Positions 51,933 through 61,214 of a DNA stretch of 64,000 nucleotides are shown piece by piece; the first letter of the stretch is position 1, and each line of letters opens with the position of its first letter. The stretch spans positions 79,250-143,249 of the forward strand of contig NZ_VJZK01000007.1 in NCBI RefSeq assembly GCF_007109225.1. The letters run 5' to 3'. Below the pieces are notes generated by a model. The model saw only the letters and a list, made by a program, of their open reading frames with translations. It had not been told where the DNA came from and did no database searches. Source of the DNA: Flavobacterium sp. GT3R68. GTDB taxonomy: Bacteria; Bacteroidota; Bacteroidia; Flavobacteriales; Flavobacteriaceae. The position numbers and the translations under genes are program-made.

Positions 51933-53051
51933 CTAGTTGTTCAGCATTACCGGCATGACCAGCATGGTTACTGTTTCTCCGTCCTCCAATCCGTCAACAG
52001 GAGTAAGGATTCCGGCACGGTTTGGCAATGACATTTCCAACATGATCATATCCGATTGAAGGTTCGTCAGCATTTCGGTAAGGAAACGGGAGTTGAAGCC
52101 AATCTGCATGTCATCACCTTGGTAATCACATGTCAATCGTTCCTCCGCTTTGTTGGAGTAATCGATATCCTCTGCAGATATGTTCAATTCCGCACCGGCA
52201 ATTTTCAGGCGGATCTGGTGTGTGGTTTTGTTCGAGAAAATCGCCACACGACGTACAGAATTCAAAAATTGCGTTCTGTCAATCATTAATTTATTTGGAT
52301 TCTCTTTTGGGATAACCGCTTCATAGTTTGGATATTTTCCATCTATAAGACGACACATTAAAATGTAATTGTCGAAAGAGAACGTTGCATTACTGTCGTT
52401 GTATTCAATCTTCACTTCGGCATCCGAAGAACCCAAAATACTTTTCAGGATATTCAACGGTTTCTTTGGCATAATGAAATCCGCTACCTGAGACGCTTTT
52501 ACATCCGTTCTCGCGTATTTCACCAATTTGTGGGCATCCGTTGCAACGAAAGTTAAACCTTCCGGAGAAAACTGGAAGAAAACCCCTGACATTACCGGAC
52601 GTAAATCATCGTTTCCGGCTGCAAAAATAGTTTTGCTTACCGCAGTTGCCAGAACATCCGCAGGAACTAAAGTCGTTGACGGATCATCAAGGTTTACTGA
52701 TTTTGGGAATTCTGCTCCGGGAGCGTATGCCAAGGCATATTTTCCCGAATTAGAACTGATTTCGATGGTGCTGTTTTCTTCAACCGTGAAAGTTAAAGGC
52801 TGCTCCGGAAACGTTTTAAGGATTTCCAAAAGCAATTTTGCAGGAACCGCCACACTTCCCTGGCTGGTAGAATCGATTTCTAAAGTGGCTGACATTGTAG
52901 TTTCCAGATCAGAGGCAGAAACGGTTAAGGTTTTACTGTCCAATTCAAAAAGGAAATTATCTAAAATAGGTAAGGTGTTACTGCTGTTAATCACACTACC
53001 CAATACTTGCAATTGTTTTAATAAGTACGAACTCGATACTATAAACTTCAT
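51933..53051 (-). CDS. dnaN: DNA polymerase III sliding clamp (beta subunit)
   Basis: 372 residues; three clamp domains of about 120 residues each, the normal length. It opens MKFIVSSSYLLKQLQVLGSV (domain 1), has KTFPEQPLTFTVEENSTIEI and VDDPSTTLVPADVL-like joins, and ends VTMLVMPVMLNN, the usual flavobacterial C-terminus of a clamp (the LVMPV(M/R)L motif). It holds the polymerase on DNA. It stands alone, 110 bases below gldG with its own promoter. Confidence 0.96.
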   Translation of the reverse strand: MKFIVSSSYLLKQLQVLGSVINSSNTLPILDNFLFELDSKTLTVSASDLETTMSATLEIDSTSQGSVAVPAKLLLEILKTFPEQPLTFTVEENSTIEISSNSGKYALAYAPGAEFPKSVNLDDPSTTLVPADVLATAVSKTIFAAGNDDLRPVMSGVFFQFSPEGLTFVATDAHKLVKYARTDVKASQVADFIMPKKPLNILKSILGSSDAEVKIEYNDSNATFSFDNYILMCRLIDGKYPNYEAVIPKENPNKLMIDRTQFLNSVRRVAIFSNKTTHQIRLKIAGAELNISAEDIDYSNKAEERLTCDYQGDDMQIGFNSRFLTEMLTNLQSDMIMLEMSLPNRAGILTPVDGLEDGETVTMLVMPVMLNN

Positions 53052-53115
53052 CTGTGGTCTTTTTTTTAAATCAAAACGGCACTACAATAGTGTCACCGTT
53101 AATTTTTACATTTTA

Positions 53116-53123
53116 CAAATATA
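53116..53123 (-). promoter_or_regulatory. -7 element of the dnaN promoter
   Basis: TATATTTG on the minus strand, 65 bases before the dnaN ATG, inside a very AT-rich stretch after the gldG stop. Confidence 0.5.
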
Positions 53124-53161
53124 TCCTAAACAATCAAATATTAAAAATGTTTTTATTAACA

Positions 53162-54853
53162 TTACTTGGCATATTTTCTTCTGCGTAAGAATGTGAAAGC
53201 TACCCCGAAAATGGCCAGGACAACAATTGGTAATCCGACGGTTATCATTTGCGAAGCGGTATAATTGGCATATACTTTTTCCTTATCCAAAATCGGCAAA
53301 TCGACAACCTTGCTTCTAATGTTAATAAGTCCGTTATCATCGAGTAGGTAATTGACGCAATTCATCAGGAATTCCTTATTGCCGTAAAGATTATTGGTCC
53401 ATTTGTCATAACCCAATTCCAGTGGCTGGTAGTTTTTATCCAATTGATTTTTAATGATATCCCCATCGGAAACAACGATCATCTTGTTGGTTTTTCCTTT
53501 GGTTGTGAATGTTTTTTCCTGAAAAGGCAAAACCCGGTTTTCAAACATCGAATTAAATTCTCCCTCCATTAAAACGGCTACGGGAATGTTTCCGGTGTCT
53601 TTGAATTCACTTTGTTCCGGACGTTCCTGAACCATATCCAGTTTCACTTCAACAGGGGCTCCGACCAATTTGGAGTACGGGGAAGACTGCAATAAAACGG
53701 TTTTTTTGATTCCGTTTTTTAACGTGTCTATCCCGCCTGCAAATTCAAATTTTAACGCATCGAGATTATTTACAATAGGATGTTTTGTGGTTTCTGATGG
53801 ATATACCATAGGTGAATAAAACCATGGGTATTGCGTGTATTGTGCGGCGCTGCCTTTGTCTCCTGTAGCCAACGCGATTGGCGTTGCCTGTAAATCTTTG
53901 ACCAAATCCGGATTGATACGAACACCATATTTAAAGAACATATCGTTCAGGTTCAGATCATTTGGGAAAGCCAAAGTAGAACCTTGCTCGTTATACAGGC
54001 TGTCCATTTCCATGTTCACCTGATCGATAAGCCAAAGCGTTTTACCGCCATTCATTACATATTGATCCAACACCAGTTTCTCTTCATCTGAGAATTTCTC
54101 CGTTGGTTTTGCGATAATCGCCAAATCGTATTTCTTCAGGTATTCGAGACTTTCGTTGGGTTTCTTGGCAACAGAATCCAAGGTGAAGGTTCCGATGTAA
54201 TAATTCTCACGGACCTGTTTTATGAAATCGGCCATTAATAAATCGTGTAATTCGCCATTACCTTTGATGATGGCGACTTTCTTTTCTTTGGCTTTAGCTA
54301 TAGTATTAAAAGCATTCGCGAAAGCATATTCCAGATGTTGTACTGAACTTACAACTTTCTCTGCAGTCGAAGCGCCCATCATATTTTTTAGCAACGGAAC
54401 TTTTACGGTACGGCCATTATAAGTCGCGGTTGCCCACGGAAAAACCACTTCCTGGGTTTGTTTTCCCCGGTCATCCAAAGTTACATTGAGTGGGGTCATG
54501 CCTCTGTCCATGAAAAATTGCATGATGGTGTCGCGTTCTTCTTCCTTTTCCAACGGATTGACGAACTGGAAAACGATATTCGGATTGTAGGCTTTGAATT
54601 CTTCCAATAACTGCTGGGTTTCAGTCTGCAGTTTTTTGAATTCGCCCGGAAATTCCCCTTTCAAGAAAACATCAATAATCAACGGATCTTTTATCTCTTT
54701 GATGATGTTCAGCGAAGTTGGCGAAAGCGTGTATCTTTTGTCTTTGGTTAAATCAAAACGATGAAAAAACTGGCTTCCGATGCCATTCAGGATCAATAAA
54801 GCGGCAATAATGAACAATAAGGTCTTCCCGTTGCTATTTTTAATTGGTACCAT
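53162..54853 (-). CDS. gldG: Gliding-motility ABC transporter substrate-binding/auxiliary protein GldG
   Basis: 563 residues. One N-terminal helix (LLFIIAALLILNGIGSQFF), a large periplasmic ABC-type uncharacterised domain with SPTSLNIIKEIKDPLIIDVFLKGEFPGEFKK, and a C-terminal helix (QMITVGLPIVVLAIFGVAFTFLRRRKYAK). This is the GldG family. GldA, GldF and GldG form an ABC transporter linked to gliding in Flavobacterium, whose substrate is unknown. It shares one base with gldF (TAATG), so the two are translationally coupled. gldA is not in the window. Confidence 0.93.
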   Translation of the reverse strand: MVPIKNSNGKTLLFIIAALLILNGIGSQFFHRFDLTKDKRYTLSPTSLNIIKEIKDPLIIDVFLKGEFPGEFKKLQTETQQLLEEFKAYNPNIVFQFVNPLEKEEERDTIMQFFMDRGMTPLNVTLDDRGKQTQEVVFPWATATYNGRTVKVPLLKNMMGASTAEKVVSSVQHLEYAFANAFNTIAKAKEKKVAIIKGNGELHDLLMADFIKQVRENYYIGTFTLDSVAKKPNESLEYLKKYDLAIIAKPTEKFSDEEKLVLDQYVMNGGKTLWLIDQVNMEMDSLYNEQGSTLAFPNDLNLNDMFFKYGVRINPDLVKDLQATPIALATGDKGSAAQYTQYPWFYSPMVYPSETTKHPIVNNLDALKFEFAGGIDTLKNGIKKTVLLQSSPYSKLVGAPVEVKLDMVQERPEQSEFKDTGNIPVAVLMEGEFNSMFENRVLPFQEKTFTTKGKTNKMIVVSDGDIIKNQLDKNYQPLELGYDKWTNNLYGNKEFLMNCVNYLLDDNGLINIRSKVVDLPILDKEKVYANYTASQMITVGLPIVVLAIFGVAFTFLRRRKYAK

Positions 54854-55578
54854 TATGATTTCAAAGATTTTAATTTAAACACTGTAAACGAAAGGAATAA
54901 AACGGTTACGCTCACAAAATATAAGATGTCCCGGGTATCCAGAACGCCACGGCTCATGCTTTTGAAATGAGTTTCCATTCCTAATTTAGAGATAAAATTT
55001 TCAATGCTTGGAACATACGTTGACAAACCTTCAAATCCAAAATAAAACAGGAAACATAAAAATACCGAAAGGAGAAAAGCCACAATCTGATTGTCGGATA
55101 GGGTGGAAGTGAAAATTCCAATTGCGGAATAAGCAGCAATCAGAAACAATAAACCAAAATACGAACCCATAGTGCTTCCCATGTCGATATTGCCTTCCGG
55201 CATTCCCAATCCGGAAATTACCCATACATAAATAAAAGTCGGAATGATAGCGATAACGATTAACAGCATCGCTCCAAGAAATTTGCCGTTGACAATCTGC
55301 CAGATGCTTAAAGGCTTGGTCAGTAATAATTCTAAAGTTCCTTGTTTCGTTTCATCCGAAAAACTGCGCATCGTAACGGCAGGAATCAGGAAGATAAGAA
55401 TCCACGGCGAAATGGTAAAGAATGGGCTTAAATCAGCAAAACCGGAATTCAGGATGTTGTAATCGCCCTGAAAAACCCAAAGGAACAATCCGTTGAGCAA
55501 AAGGAAAATGGCGATCACCAAGTATCCTATCGGCGAACCGAAAAAGGATTTTATTTCACGTAATAATATGGCTTTCAT
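54853..55578 (-). CDS. gldF: Gliding-motility ABC transporter permease GldF
   Basis: 241 residues, six membrane helices. It opens MKAILLREIKSFFGSPIGYLVIAIFLLLNGLFLW, has the coupling-type stretch MRSFSDETKQGTLELLLTKPLSIWQIV and ends DILYFVSVTVLFLSFTVFKLKS, typical of GldF and the ABC-2 permease group. It is the membrane part of the GldAFG transporter. The gene is 34 bases downstream of a monooxygenase-like gene and overlaps gldG by one base. Confidence 0.94.
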   Translation of the reverse strand: MKAILLREIKSFFGSPIGYLVIAIFLLLNGLFLWVFQGDYNILNSGFADLSPFFTISPWILIFLIPAVTMRSFSDETKQGTLELLLTKPLSIWQIVNGKFLGAMLLIVIAIIPTFIYVWVISGLGMPEGNIDMGSTMGSYFGLLFLIAAYSAIGIFTSTLSDNQIVAFLLSVFLCFLFYFGFEGLSTYVPSIENFISKLGMETHFKSMSRGVLDTRDILYFVSVTVLFLSFTVFKLKSLKS

Positions 55579-55612
55579 TTATAAGATTTGGATAATGTTA
55601 TTTTGAAAATGA

Positions 55613-55909
55613 TTAGTGCAAACTTACTAATTTATCGACGCTCCACGCTTCGGGTTTGTCATTGAAAAATTTTTTGGTAAAAGTCCAGACATCATAGAAA
55701 AGTTCCGAATTCCGGTAATTCTCCAAATCGGCTTCGGTTTCCCAATAACTATAGGTGAAGAAAATACTTTTATTGTTTTTGTCCTGATACAGTTCGAGGA
55801 ATTTATTTCCGGGCGCACTGCGGATTTTTTCTTTCATTAATTCGAAATTTTCCAGAAAAGCAGGAATATGTTCCTCGTGAAAACTCAACTTTACTATTCG
55901 TACAAACAT
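55613..55909 (-). CDS. Antibiotic biosynthesis monooxygenase (ABM)-like protein
   Basis: 98 residues, one ferredoxin-like ABM domain: FVRIVKLSFHEEHIPAFLENFELMKEKIRSAPGNKFLELYQDKNNKSIFFTYSYWETEADLENYRNSELF. Family members are small cofactor-free oxygenases or heme-degrading enzymes, and most are of unknown role in flavobacteria. It is five bases after the SAM hydroxide adenosyltransferase gene and 34 before gldF, so all four genes probably form one transcript. Confidence 0.83.
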   Translation of the reverse strand: MFVRIVKLSFHEEHIPAFLENFELMKEKIRSAPGNKFLELYQDKNNKSIFFTYSYWETEADLENYRNSELFYDVWTFTKKFFNDKPEAWSVDKLVSLH

Positions 55910-55914
55910 ATATT

Positions 55915-56763
55915 TTAATTAAAATTGATGGTAATGACATCCCTGTAACCGATTCCAAGCAAACTCGAGGCTGTTCCAACGGTGGCCGGGTTGCTTCTGA
56001 AAATGGCAATTTCCAAGAATCCCGCTTCATTAAATATCGCCAGTTTATCGCCTTCGTAATTTTTTACGGGATAATTCCCGGTATTGGCGATGTCGGAATA
56101 TTTGGGCCAGATATTTTTGATGTTTCTTTTATTGCTTTGTTTCAGCCTTTCGTTTAAGACGATTTCGTAAGGTCTTCCTTTGGATACATCCAGAAACATT
56201 TTTTTGGAGATATTGGTCACGACATTCCCGAAATGATCAATATAGATGACATAGCCCTTGATGGAGTTTTTGTCGGTTGATACCAAAGGCTGTAATTCGG
56301 TTACCTGTTTGATGGCGGTAATTTCCTTTCCGATGACATTCAGGAGTCCGCCTTTGGCCAGATGACAGGCGACGGTAACAAATACGTCCAGATCGGTGGC
56401 TTCGACAGGCAAGCGGTCGTGTATATTAATGGCCGCCATTTTCTGCGGAACCATTTTTTGCATCAGCATACTGAGGATCCCATTATCGGCACAGATAAAG
56501 AAATGATCGTTCCATTGAATCGCCAGATGCTGGTTCTCTTTATTGAGTTCCAAATCCACGCCAATAAGGTGTACCGTTCGTTTCGGAAAGCTGGAATAAG
56601 CAGCGCTGATCATGTAGCTGGCTTCGACGGTATTAAAGGGATCTATATTGTGTGAAATGTCAATTATTGTAGCTTCTGAGAATTCAGATAGGATTTTCCC
56701 TTTCAAAGCACCAACAAAGTGATCTTTGAGCCCGTAGTCGGTAGTAAGGGTAATTATTGACAT
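55915..56763 (-). CDS. SAM hydroxide adenosyltransferase (DUF62 family)
   Basis: 282 residues. The N-terminal domain starts MSIITLTTDYGLKDHFVGALKG, with the conserved Asp of the family, and has IDISHNIDPFNTVEASYMI and FFICADNGILSML (the D-N-G SAM-binding loop). The C-terminal beta-barrel follows (IDHFGNVVTNISKKMF). The family hydrolyses SAM to adenosine and methionine; related enzymes are halogenases. It is the first gene of the operon leading to gldF and gldG. Confidence 0.88.
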   Translation of the reverse strand: MSIITLTTDYGLKDHFVGALKGKILSEFSEATIIDISHNIDPFNTVEASYMISAAYSSFPKRTVHLIGVDLELNKENQHLAIQWNDHFFICADNGILSMLMQKMVPQKMAAINIHDRLPVEATDLDVFVTVACHLAKGGLLNVIGKEITAIKQVTELQPLVSTDKNSIKGYVIYIDHFGNVVTNISKKMFLDVSKGRPYEIVLNERLKQSNKRNIKNIWPKYSDIANTGNYPVKNYEGDKLAIFNEAGFLEIAIFRSNPATVGTASSLLGIGYRDVITINFN

Positions 56764-56872
56764 AAAATTGTTTATAACTATTACAAGGATTTTATCTTAA
56801 AATTTCTTAAATTTGAGATATGCAAAGCTAATAATTATAAAGTGATTATTTTTTAATTTAATACGACTCCAT

Positions 56873-57823
56873 TTGAACGAAAGAACCATTGAGCTCATAG
56901 ACATCGCTCCTAAAGATTTTTGGGGCGCTCAAGACACTCATCTTGAAACGATTAAAAAGTACTATCCGAAATTGAAAATTGTTGCCCGTGGGACGACGAT
57001 AAAGGTTTTTGGAGAAAAAGATGCACTGGACGAGTTTGAGAAGCGTTTCCACCGACTGATGCTCCATTTCACACGTTATAATAATATTGACAACAACGTT
57101 ATCGAAAGAGTCATACAAAGCGATGTGCAGGACGACAGAAGAATGGAAGGCCAGGACAAAATTTTAGTTCACGGTGTTGGCGGAAAGATCATCAAAGCGA
57201 TGACAGCCAATCAGCAATTACTCGTGGATTCGTTAAACAAGAATGATATGGTTTTTGCCATCGGGCCTGCGGGAACCGGTAAAACCTATACAGGAGTTGC
57301 GATGGCAGTAAAAGCTTTGAAGGAAAAACAAGTCAAGCGTATCATTCTGACAAGGCCCGCTGTAGAAGCAGGGGAGAACCTTGGTTTTCTTCCGGGTGAT
57401 ATGAAAGAAAAACTCGATCCGTACATGCAGCCTTTATATGATGCGTTGCGCGATATGCTTCCCAACGAAAAACTGGAAGATTATATCCTGAAAGGAATTA
57501 TTCAGATTGCACCGTTGGCTTTCATGCGGGGACGAACTTTGGACGAAGCTTTCGTAATTTTGGATGAAGCGCAGAACACGACCCATTCCCAAATGAAAAT
57601 GTTCCTGACCCGTATGGGAAAAAGCGCCAAATTCATGATTACCGGAGATCCGGGGCAGGTCGATTTACCAAGGAGAACCATTTCAGGACTTAAGGAAGCT
57701 ATTTTGGTTCTGAAAGATGTGGACGGAATCGGGATTATTTATTTGGATGATAAAGATATCGTGAGACACCGTTTGGTTAAAAAGGTGATTGATGCTTATA
57801 AACAGATTGAGAATAACGATTAG
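56873..57823 (+). CDS. phoH: PhoH-family ATPase
   Basis: 316 residues starting at a TTG (56873). No ATG is available before the conserved opening MNERTIELIDIAPKDFWGAQ, so TTG is the probable true start. A KH-like N-terminus leads to the ATPase: GPAGTGKTYTG (Walker A), RPAVEAGENLGFLPGDMKEK, FVILDEAQNT (Walker B), TRMGKSAKFMITGDPGQVDLP (sensor). PhoH proteins are putative RNA helicase-like ATPases involved in phosphate stress and ribosome processing. Single gene, divergent from the SAM hydroxide adenosyltransferase gene. Confidence 0.9.
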   Translation: MNERTIELIDIAPKDFWGAQDTHLETIKKYYPKLKIVARGTTIKVFGEKDALDEFEKRFHRLMLHFTRYNNIDNNVIERVIQSDVQDDRRMEGQDKILVHGVGGKIIKAMTANQQLLVDSLNKNDMVFAIGPAGTGKTYTGVAMAVKALKEKQVKRIILTRPAVEAGENLGFLPGDMKEKLDPYMQPLYDALRDMLPNEKLEDYILKGIIQIAPLAFMRGRTLDEAFVILDEAQNTTHSQMKMFLTRMGKSAKFMITGDPGQVDLPRRTISGLKEAILVLKDVDGIGIIYLDDKDIVRHRLVKKVIDAYKQIENND

Positions 57824-57852
57824 AATATTACTCAACTTTTTTAAAATATAAT

Positions 57853-57960
57853 TGGAGCGAAAAGCATCGGAATAACGAGAAATCATAGTCCCGCTTTTCG
57901 CTTCAATCTTTTCCTTTTTAAATAAAAAGGGAAAGGATTTCCACTGCACTCGGGGCTAGA
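57853..57960. repeat. Second dispersed repeat family, copy A
   Basis: On the minus strand it opens TCTAGCCCCGAGTGCAGTGG, has an AT-rich internal hairpin (CTTTCCCTTTTTTATTTAAAAAGG), and ends AAGCGGGACTATG. Ends match copies B (61823) and C (63791) while the middle differs. Confidence 0.7.
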
Positions 57961-58013
57961 CATGATAAGAAGGGTCCATTTGGAATTTTATTGCAGGAAA
58001 CTTCCGTTCTTCG

Positions 58014-58044
58014 TTGTGAATCTGTTGGAAACGACTTATTTTTG
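58014..58044 (+). promoter_or_regulatory. purC promoter
   Basis: TTG (58014-58016), 20 bases, then TATTTTTG (58037-58044): a good fit to the Bacteroidota TTG-N20-TAnnTTTG type. It is 25 bases before the purC ATG. Confidence 0.65.
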
Positions 58045-58069
58045 CGCAAACAACAACACAACAACCTAA

Positions 58070-59017
58070 ATGAATACCATCACCACTACTGACTTTAATT
58101 TCCCGAATCAAAAATCAGTCTATCACGGCAAAGTACGTGAAGTCTATAATATCAACAATGACCTTTTGGTTATGGTGGCCACCGACAGGCTTTCGGCTTT
58201 TGATGTGGTCATGCCCAAAGGAATTCCGTACAAAGGACAAATCCTAAACCAGATTGCAACCAAATTCATGGAACTGACCCAGGATATTGTTCCCAATTGG
58301 TTAGTTGCCACGCCGGATCCAAATGTTGCCGTTGGACATTTATGTGAACCTTTTAAGGTGGAAATGGTAATCCGTGGATATCTGGCAGGTCATGCGGCAC
58401 GTGAATATGCATTGGGAAAAAGAATCTTATGCGGTGTTGCATTACCCGATGGACTGAAAGAAAACGATAAATTACCAACTCCTATAATTACACCTTCTAC
58501 GAAAGCAGATAACGGCGAACACGACGAAGACATTTCCAGAGAAGAAATTCTGTCAAAAGGAATTGTATCTGAAGAAGATTATCTGGTTTTAGAAAATTAT
58601 ACCTATGCTTTGTATCAGCGAGGAACCAGTATTGCAGCGAGCCGTGGACTTATTTTGGTGGATACCAAATATGAATTCGGTAAAACCAAAGATGGGAAAA
58701 TTGTCCTTATTGATGAAATCCACACTCCGGACTCTTCGCGTTATTTTTATGCTGAAGGATACGAGGAAAGACAGGACCAAGGGGAAGAGCAAAAGCAATT
58801 ATCAAAAGAATTCGTTCGACGCTGGTTGATTGAAAACGGTTTCCAAGGCAAATACGGGCAGGAGATCCCCGAAATGTCAGAGGAATATATTGCAAGCGTA
58901 TCGGAGCGTTACATCGAATTGTATGGAAAGATATTGGGAGAACCCTTTGTCAAGGCCGATATTTCGAACATTCAGGAACGTATCGAAAAGAATGTGTTGG
59001 CCTATCTGAATAAATAA
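58070..59017 (+). CDS. purC: Phosphoribosylaminoimidazole-succinocarboxamide synthase
   Basis: 315 residues, normal for the long form. It joins CAIR and aspartate with ATP in purine synthesis. Motifs: [30 protein letters not shown] (KVREVY, ATP loop), [37 protein letters not shown] and [31 protein letters not shown] (SAICAR synthetase signatures 1 and 2). It has its own promoter and terminator, so it is a single-gene transcript. Confidence 0.96.
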   Translation: MNTITTTDFNFPNQKSVYHGKVREVYNINNDLLVMVATDRLSAFDVVMPKGIPYKGQILNQIATKFMELTQDIVPNWLVATPDPNVAVGHLCEPFKVEMVIRGYLAGHAAREYALGKRILCGVALPDGLKENDKLPTPIITPSTKADNGEHDEDISREEILSKGIVSEEDYLVLENYTYALYQRGTSIAASRGLILVDTKYEFGKTKDGKIVLIDEIHTPDSSRYFYAEGYEERQDQGEEQKQLSKEFVRRWLIENGFQGKYGQEIPEMSEEYIASVSERYIELYGKILGEPFVKADISNIQERIEKNVLAYLNK

Positions 59018-59037
59018 TATCTTCTGTAACAGTATAC

Positions 59038-59063
59038 AAACCGCCTTCTGGGCGGTTTTTTTA
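59038..59063 (+). terminator. purC terminator
   Basis: AAACCGCC / GGCGGTTT with loop TTCTG (roughly), followed by a T run, 21 bases after the stop. Confidence 0.9.
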
Positions 59064-59142
59064 TTGGATTCCAAATGTTTTCTTTAAGTTAAATTTTAGT
59101 TAATTTTGGTACTGTGTAAAACATGATACCATCTTTTAGCTA

Positions 59143-59163
59143 TATATTTGTATAGGATATTAA
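59143..59163 (+). promoter_or_regulatory. Promoter of the ankyrin protein gene (copied at 59893)
   Basis: A 21-base block containing TATATTTG (59144-59151) that is identical to 59893-59913. Similarity continues about 35 bases further up (GTACT..TG...ACA..ATACC). A duplicated promoter. Confidence 0.65.
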
Positions 59164-59197
59164 TCAGTTTTAATATTCTGACAAACAATCAATCATC

Positions 59198-59240
59198 AAT
59201 CAACCCGAGGCGTAGCCGAACAGTTTGGAGCGCAGCGGAA
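59198..59240. repeat. Short GGAGCGCAGC-containing element in the leader
   Basis: AACCCGAGGCGTAGCCGAAC, then GGAGCGCAGCGGAAAA, is G+C-rich in an AT-rich leader and resembles the insertion at the start of hsdS (15219-15253). Probably a small dispersed element. Confidence 0.4.
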
Positions 59241-59255
59241 AAAATCAAAAACATT

Positions 59256-59627
59256 ATGAAAAAATCAATCGTTTATCTAGGAATTGCTTTAGTAGCTTTT
59301 GCAAATGTTTCTATGGCAGCCGGAGATCATGCTCCAATTCAAAAAGTAATTACTTTTGACAAAGCAACACCGCTTGCGGTTGCCATCAGTAAAGGAGAAG
59401 TGGAGCTGGTTAAGAAGTTTATCGAATATGGGGCAGACGTGAATGAAACCTCCAACGGAATGACTCCTTTAATGATAGCCGCCCGTTACAACAATGTGGA
59501 AATCATTAAAATCTTATTGGCGAGTGGGGCTAAGGCAGGCGCCACTAACGAAAGAGGATACACAGCATTGAAATATGCAGAGTTGTCGCAAGCAAAAGAA
59601 GCGATAGCATTGCTGAAAAAAGGCTAA
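59256..59627 (+). CDS. Secreted ankyrin-repeat protein
   Basis: 123 residues from the ATG at 59256; the longer frame reads through leader DNA. Signal peptide MKKSIVYLGIALVAFANVSMA. Three ankyrin repeats follow: TPLAVAISKGEVELVKKFIEYGADVNE, MTPLMIAARYNNVEIIKILLASGAKAG and YTALKYAELSQAKEAIALL. Ankyrin repeats bind proteins. The signal peptide and promoter are shared with the two 28-residue-repeat proteins downstream. Confidence 0.87.
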   Translation: MKKSIVYLGIALVAFANVSMAAGDHAPIQKVITFDKATPLAVAISKGEVELVKKFIEYGADVNETSNGMTPLMIAARYNNVEIIKILLASGAKAGATNERGYTALKYAELSQAKEAIALLKKG

Positions 59628-59653
59628 TTTTTTTTGATTTATTCCAAAAACAG

Positions 59654-59684
59654 AAAACACCATTATTCGATGGTGTTTTTTTTT
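59654..59684 (+). terminator. Terminator after the ankyrin gene
   Basis: AAAACACCAT / ATGGTGTTTT with loop TATTCG, followed by T residues. The remaining gap to 59893 holds no gene. Confidence 0.88.
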
Positions 59685-59892
59685 TGCTATATAAATAACT
59701 CCTAAGAGTGAATGCAGGGGAGTTATTCTGCGTTTGTCGTAACGGACTGTCCCAATCTATTTAGAGTAAGGCGTTCAGAACCACTACTTAAAAATTATCT
59801 CTTTTTATATTCTAAAGTATGGGCAGATTGATATTTTGTTAATATTTTGTTAAATATAAGTACTATGCGATACACAATACCTGTTTTAAGAC

Positions 59893-59913
59893 ATATATTT
59901 GTATAGGATATTA
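59893..59913 (+). promoter_or_regulatory. Promoter of the first 28-residue-repeat protein gene
   Basis: Same 21-base block as 59143-59163, with TATATTTG at 59894-59901; 75 bases of AT-rich leader follow before the ATG. Confidence 0.6.
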
Positions 59914-59987
59914 TTATATGCTTTTACACAGTTGTAAAAAACAATAAAAAATCAGAAAAAAACAACAACAATTTAAATTCAATTATC

Positions 59988-60467
59988 ATGAAAAATTCAA
60001 TCATTTTAGGAATCGCTTTAGTTACTTTCACAAATGCTCTTTCAGCAGCTAATGTACGCCAATCATTCACTCAGGATGATTTTAAAGCAGCACAGACTTT
60101 TCAGTTAGATCAGGAAGCAATTTTAGCTTCAAGCGACATCGATGCAAAAGATTCAGTGAATACAGAAGACCCTACAATCATTCATATGGAAACCCTGGCT
60201 TTTACTTCTTATGAAAAAACCATCGAAGAGATAATCGCAGAAAACAATCAGATAACAGAAAGTTCCATCTCCAACGAAATGACATTTCTTTTTATCGAAA
60301 AATCAATCGAAGAAGTAATTGCTGAGGATAATAAGATTATTGATAGTACTCCAGTTACTGAAGTAAGTCTTCTTTTTATCGAAAGACCAATTGAAGAAAT
60401 CATCGCAGAAGATAATAGGATAATTGAAAGCACTATTTCAAGTGAAGCAAAACCATTAAGCCTTTAA
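59988..60467 (+). CDS. Secreted protein with three 28-residue repeats (copy 1)
   Basis: 159 residues. A signal peptide (MKNSIILGIALVTFTNALSA) is followed by about 50 acidic residues, then repeats starting at 77, 105 and 133, exactly 28 apart, each centred on KxIEEIIAENNxIxES. The intervening residues are hydrophobic (MTFLFIE, VSLLFIE). The period suggests a stacked beta-helix or helical hairpin unit. Family unknown. It is preceded by the promoter shared with the ankyrin gene. Confidence 0.75.
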   Translation: MKNSIILGIALVTFTNALSAANVRQSFTQDDFKAAQTFQLDQEAILASSDIDAKDSVNTEDPTIIHMETLAFTSYEKTIEEIIAENNQITESSISNEMTFLFIEKSIEEVIAEDNKIIDSTPVTEVSLLFIERPIEEIIAEDNRIIESTISSEAKPLSL

Positions 60468-60652
60468 AATACAAGCTGGTATTTGAAACTATGTGTTGGT
60501 AATAAAGGTAAAAAACACCAGAAAATTAAAATTAAGTTAAAATTAAAAAATCCGGTAACGTTCGACCGATTTAAAGCGTCTAAAGTTTATAGCTTTCAAT
60601 GTAAAATCAATCATCAAAATCAATCATCAATCATCATAAATCAAAAATCATC

Positions 60653-61138
60653 ATGAAAAAATCAACAGTTTATTTAGCAATAGCGGTGGCAGCATTTGCA
60701 AATCTAAGCCATGCTACCGCTATTACTAATGTGGATGGACCTGGACATTTTACTTCGTTACAGGTTAGGGCAGCACTAAGCAATAAAATGCTGACTGAAA
60801 CAGTAAATTCGGAGCCTAAAGACTTTACATATGACGAAGAAATCACAACAATGGATCCCGCAAAAGTTATTTCTTTGGACGTCAATAAACCAATCGAAGA
60901 ACTCATTAAGGAGAACAACTTAATTACGGAGAGCGCAGTTTCTCATGATGTAACTTTTTTATACATCGAAAAATCGGCGGAAGATCTTATAGCAGAAGAC
61001 AATCAGATTATTGAGAGTACGATTTCGGATGAAGTACAGCCCTTTTTGATTGACAAAACTATTGAAGAAATTATTGCGGCAGACAATCAAATAATCGAAA
61101 GTAATCTAATAGATATACAGCCTTTAGACCAAATCTGA
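60653..61138 (+). CDS. Secreted protein with three 28-residue repeats (copy 2)
   Basis: 161 residues. Signal peptide MKKSTVYLAIAVAAFANLSHA is like that of the ankyrin protein. The N-terminal part is different from copy 1, then repeats begin at 79, 107 and 135 (KPIEELIKENNLITES, KSAEDLIAEDNQIIES, KTIEEIIAADNQIIES), the same 28-residue period. The leader has repeated CAATCATC words but not the shared promoter block. Function unknown. Confidence 0.75.
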   Translation: MKKSTVYLAIAVAAFANLSHATAITNVDGPGHFTSLQVRAALSNKMLTETVNSEPKDFTYDEEITTMDPAKVISLDVNKPIEELIKENNLITESAVSHDVTFLYIEKSAEDLIAEDNQIIESTISDEVQPFLIDKTIEEIIAADNQIIESNLIDIQPLDQI

Positions 61139-61214
61139 AAAAACTACAAATAGCGAGAGTAAAGAAAGTTTACTATGAGCATTATTACCAAGGAGCGTAA
61201 TGATGCTTTTTTGG

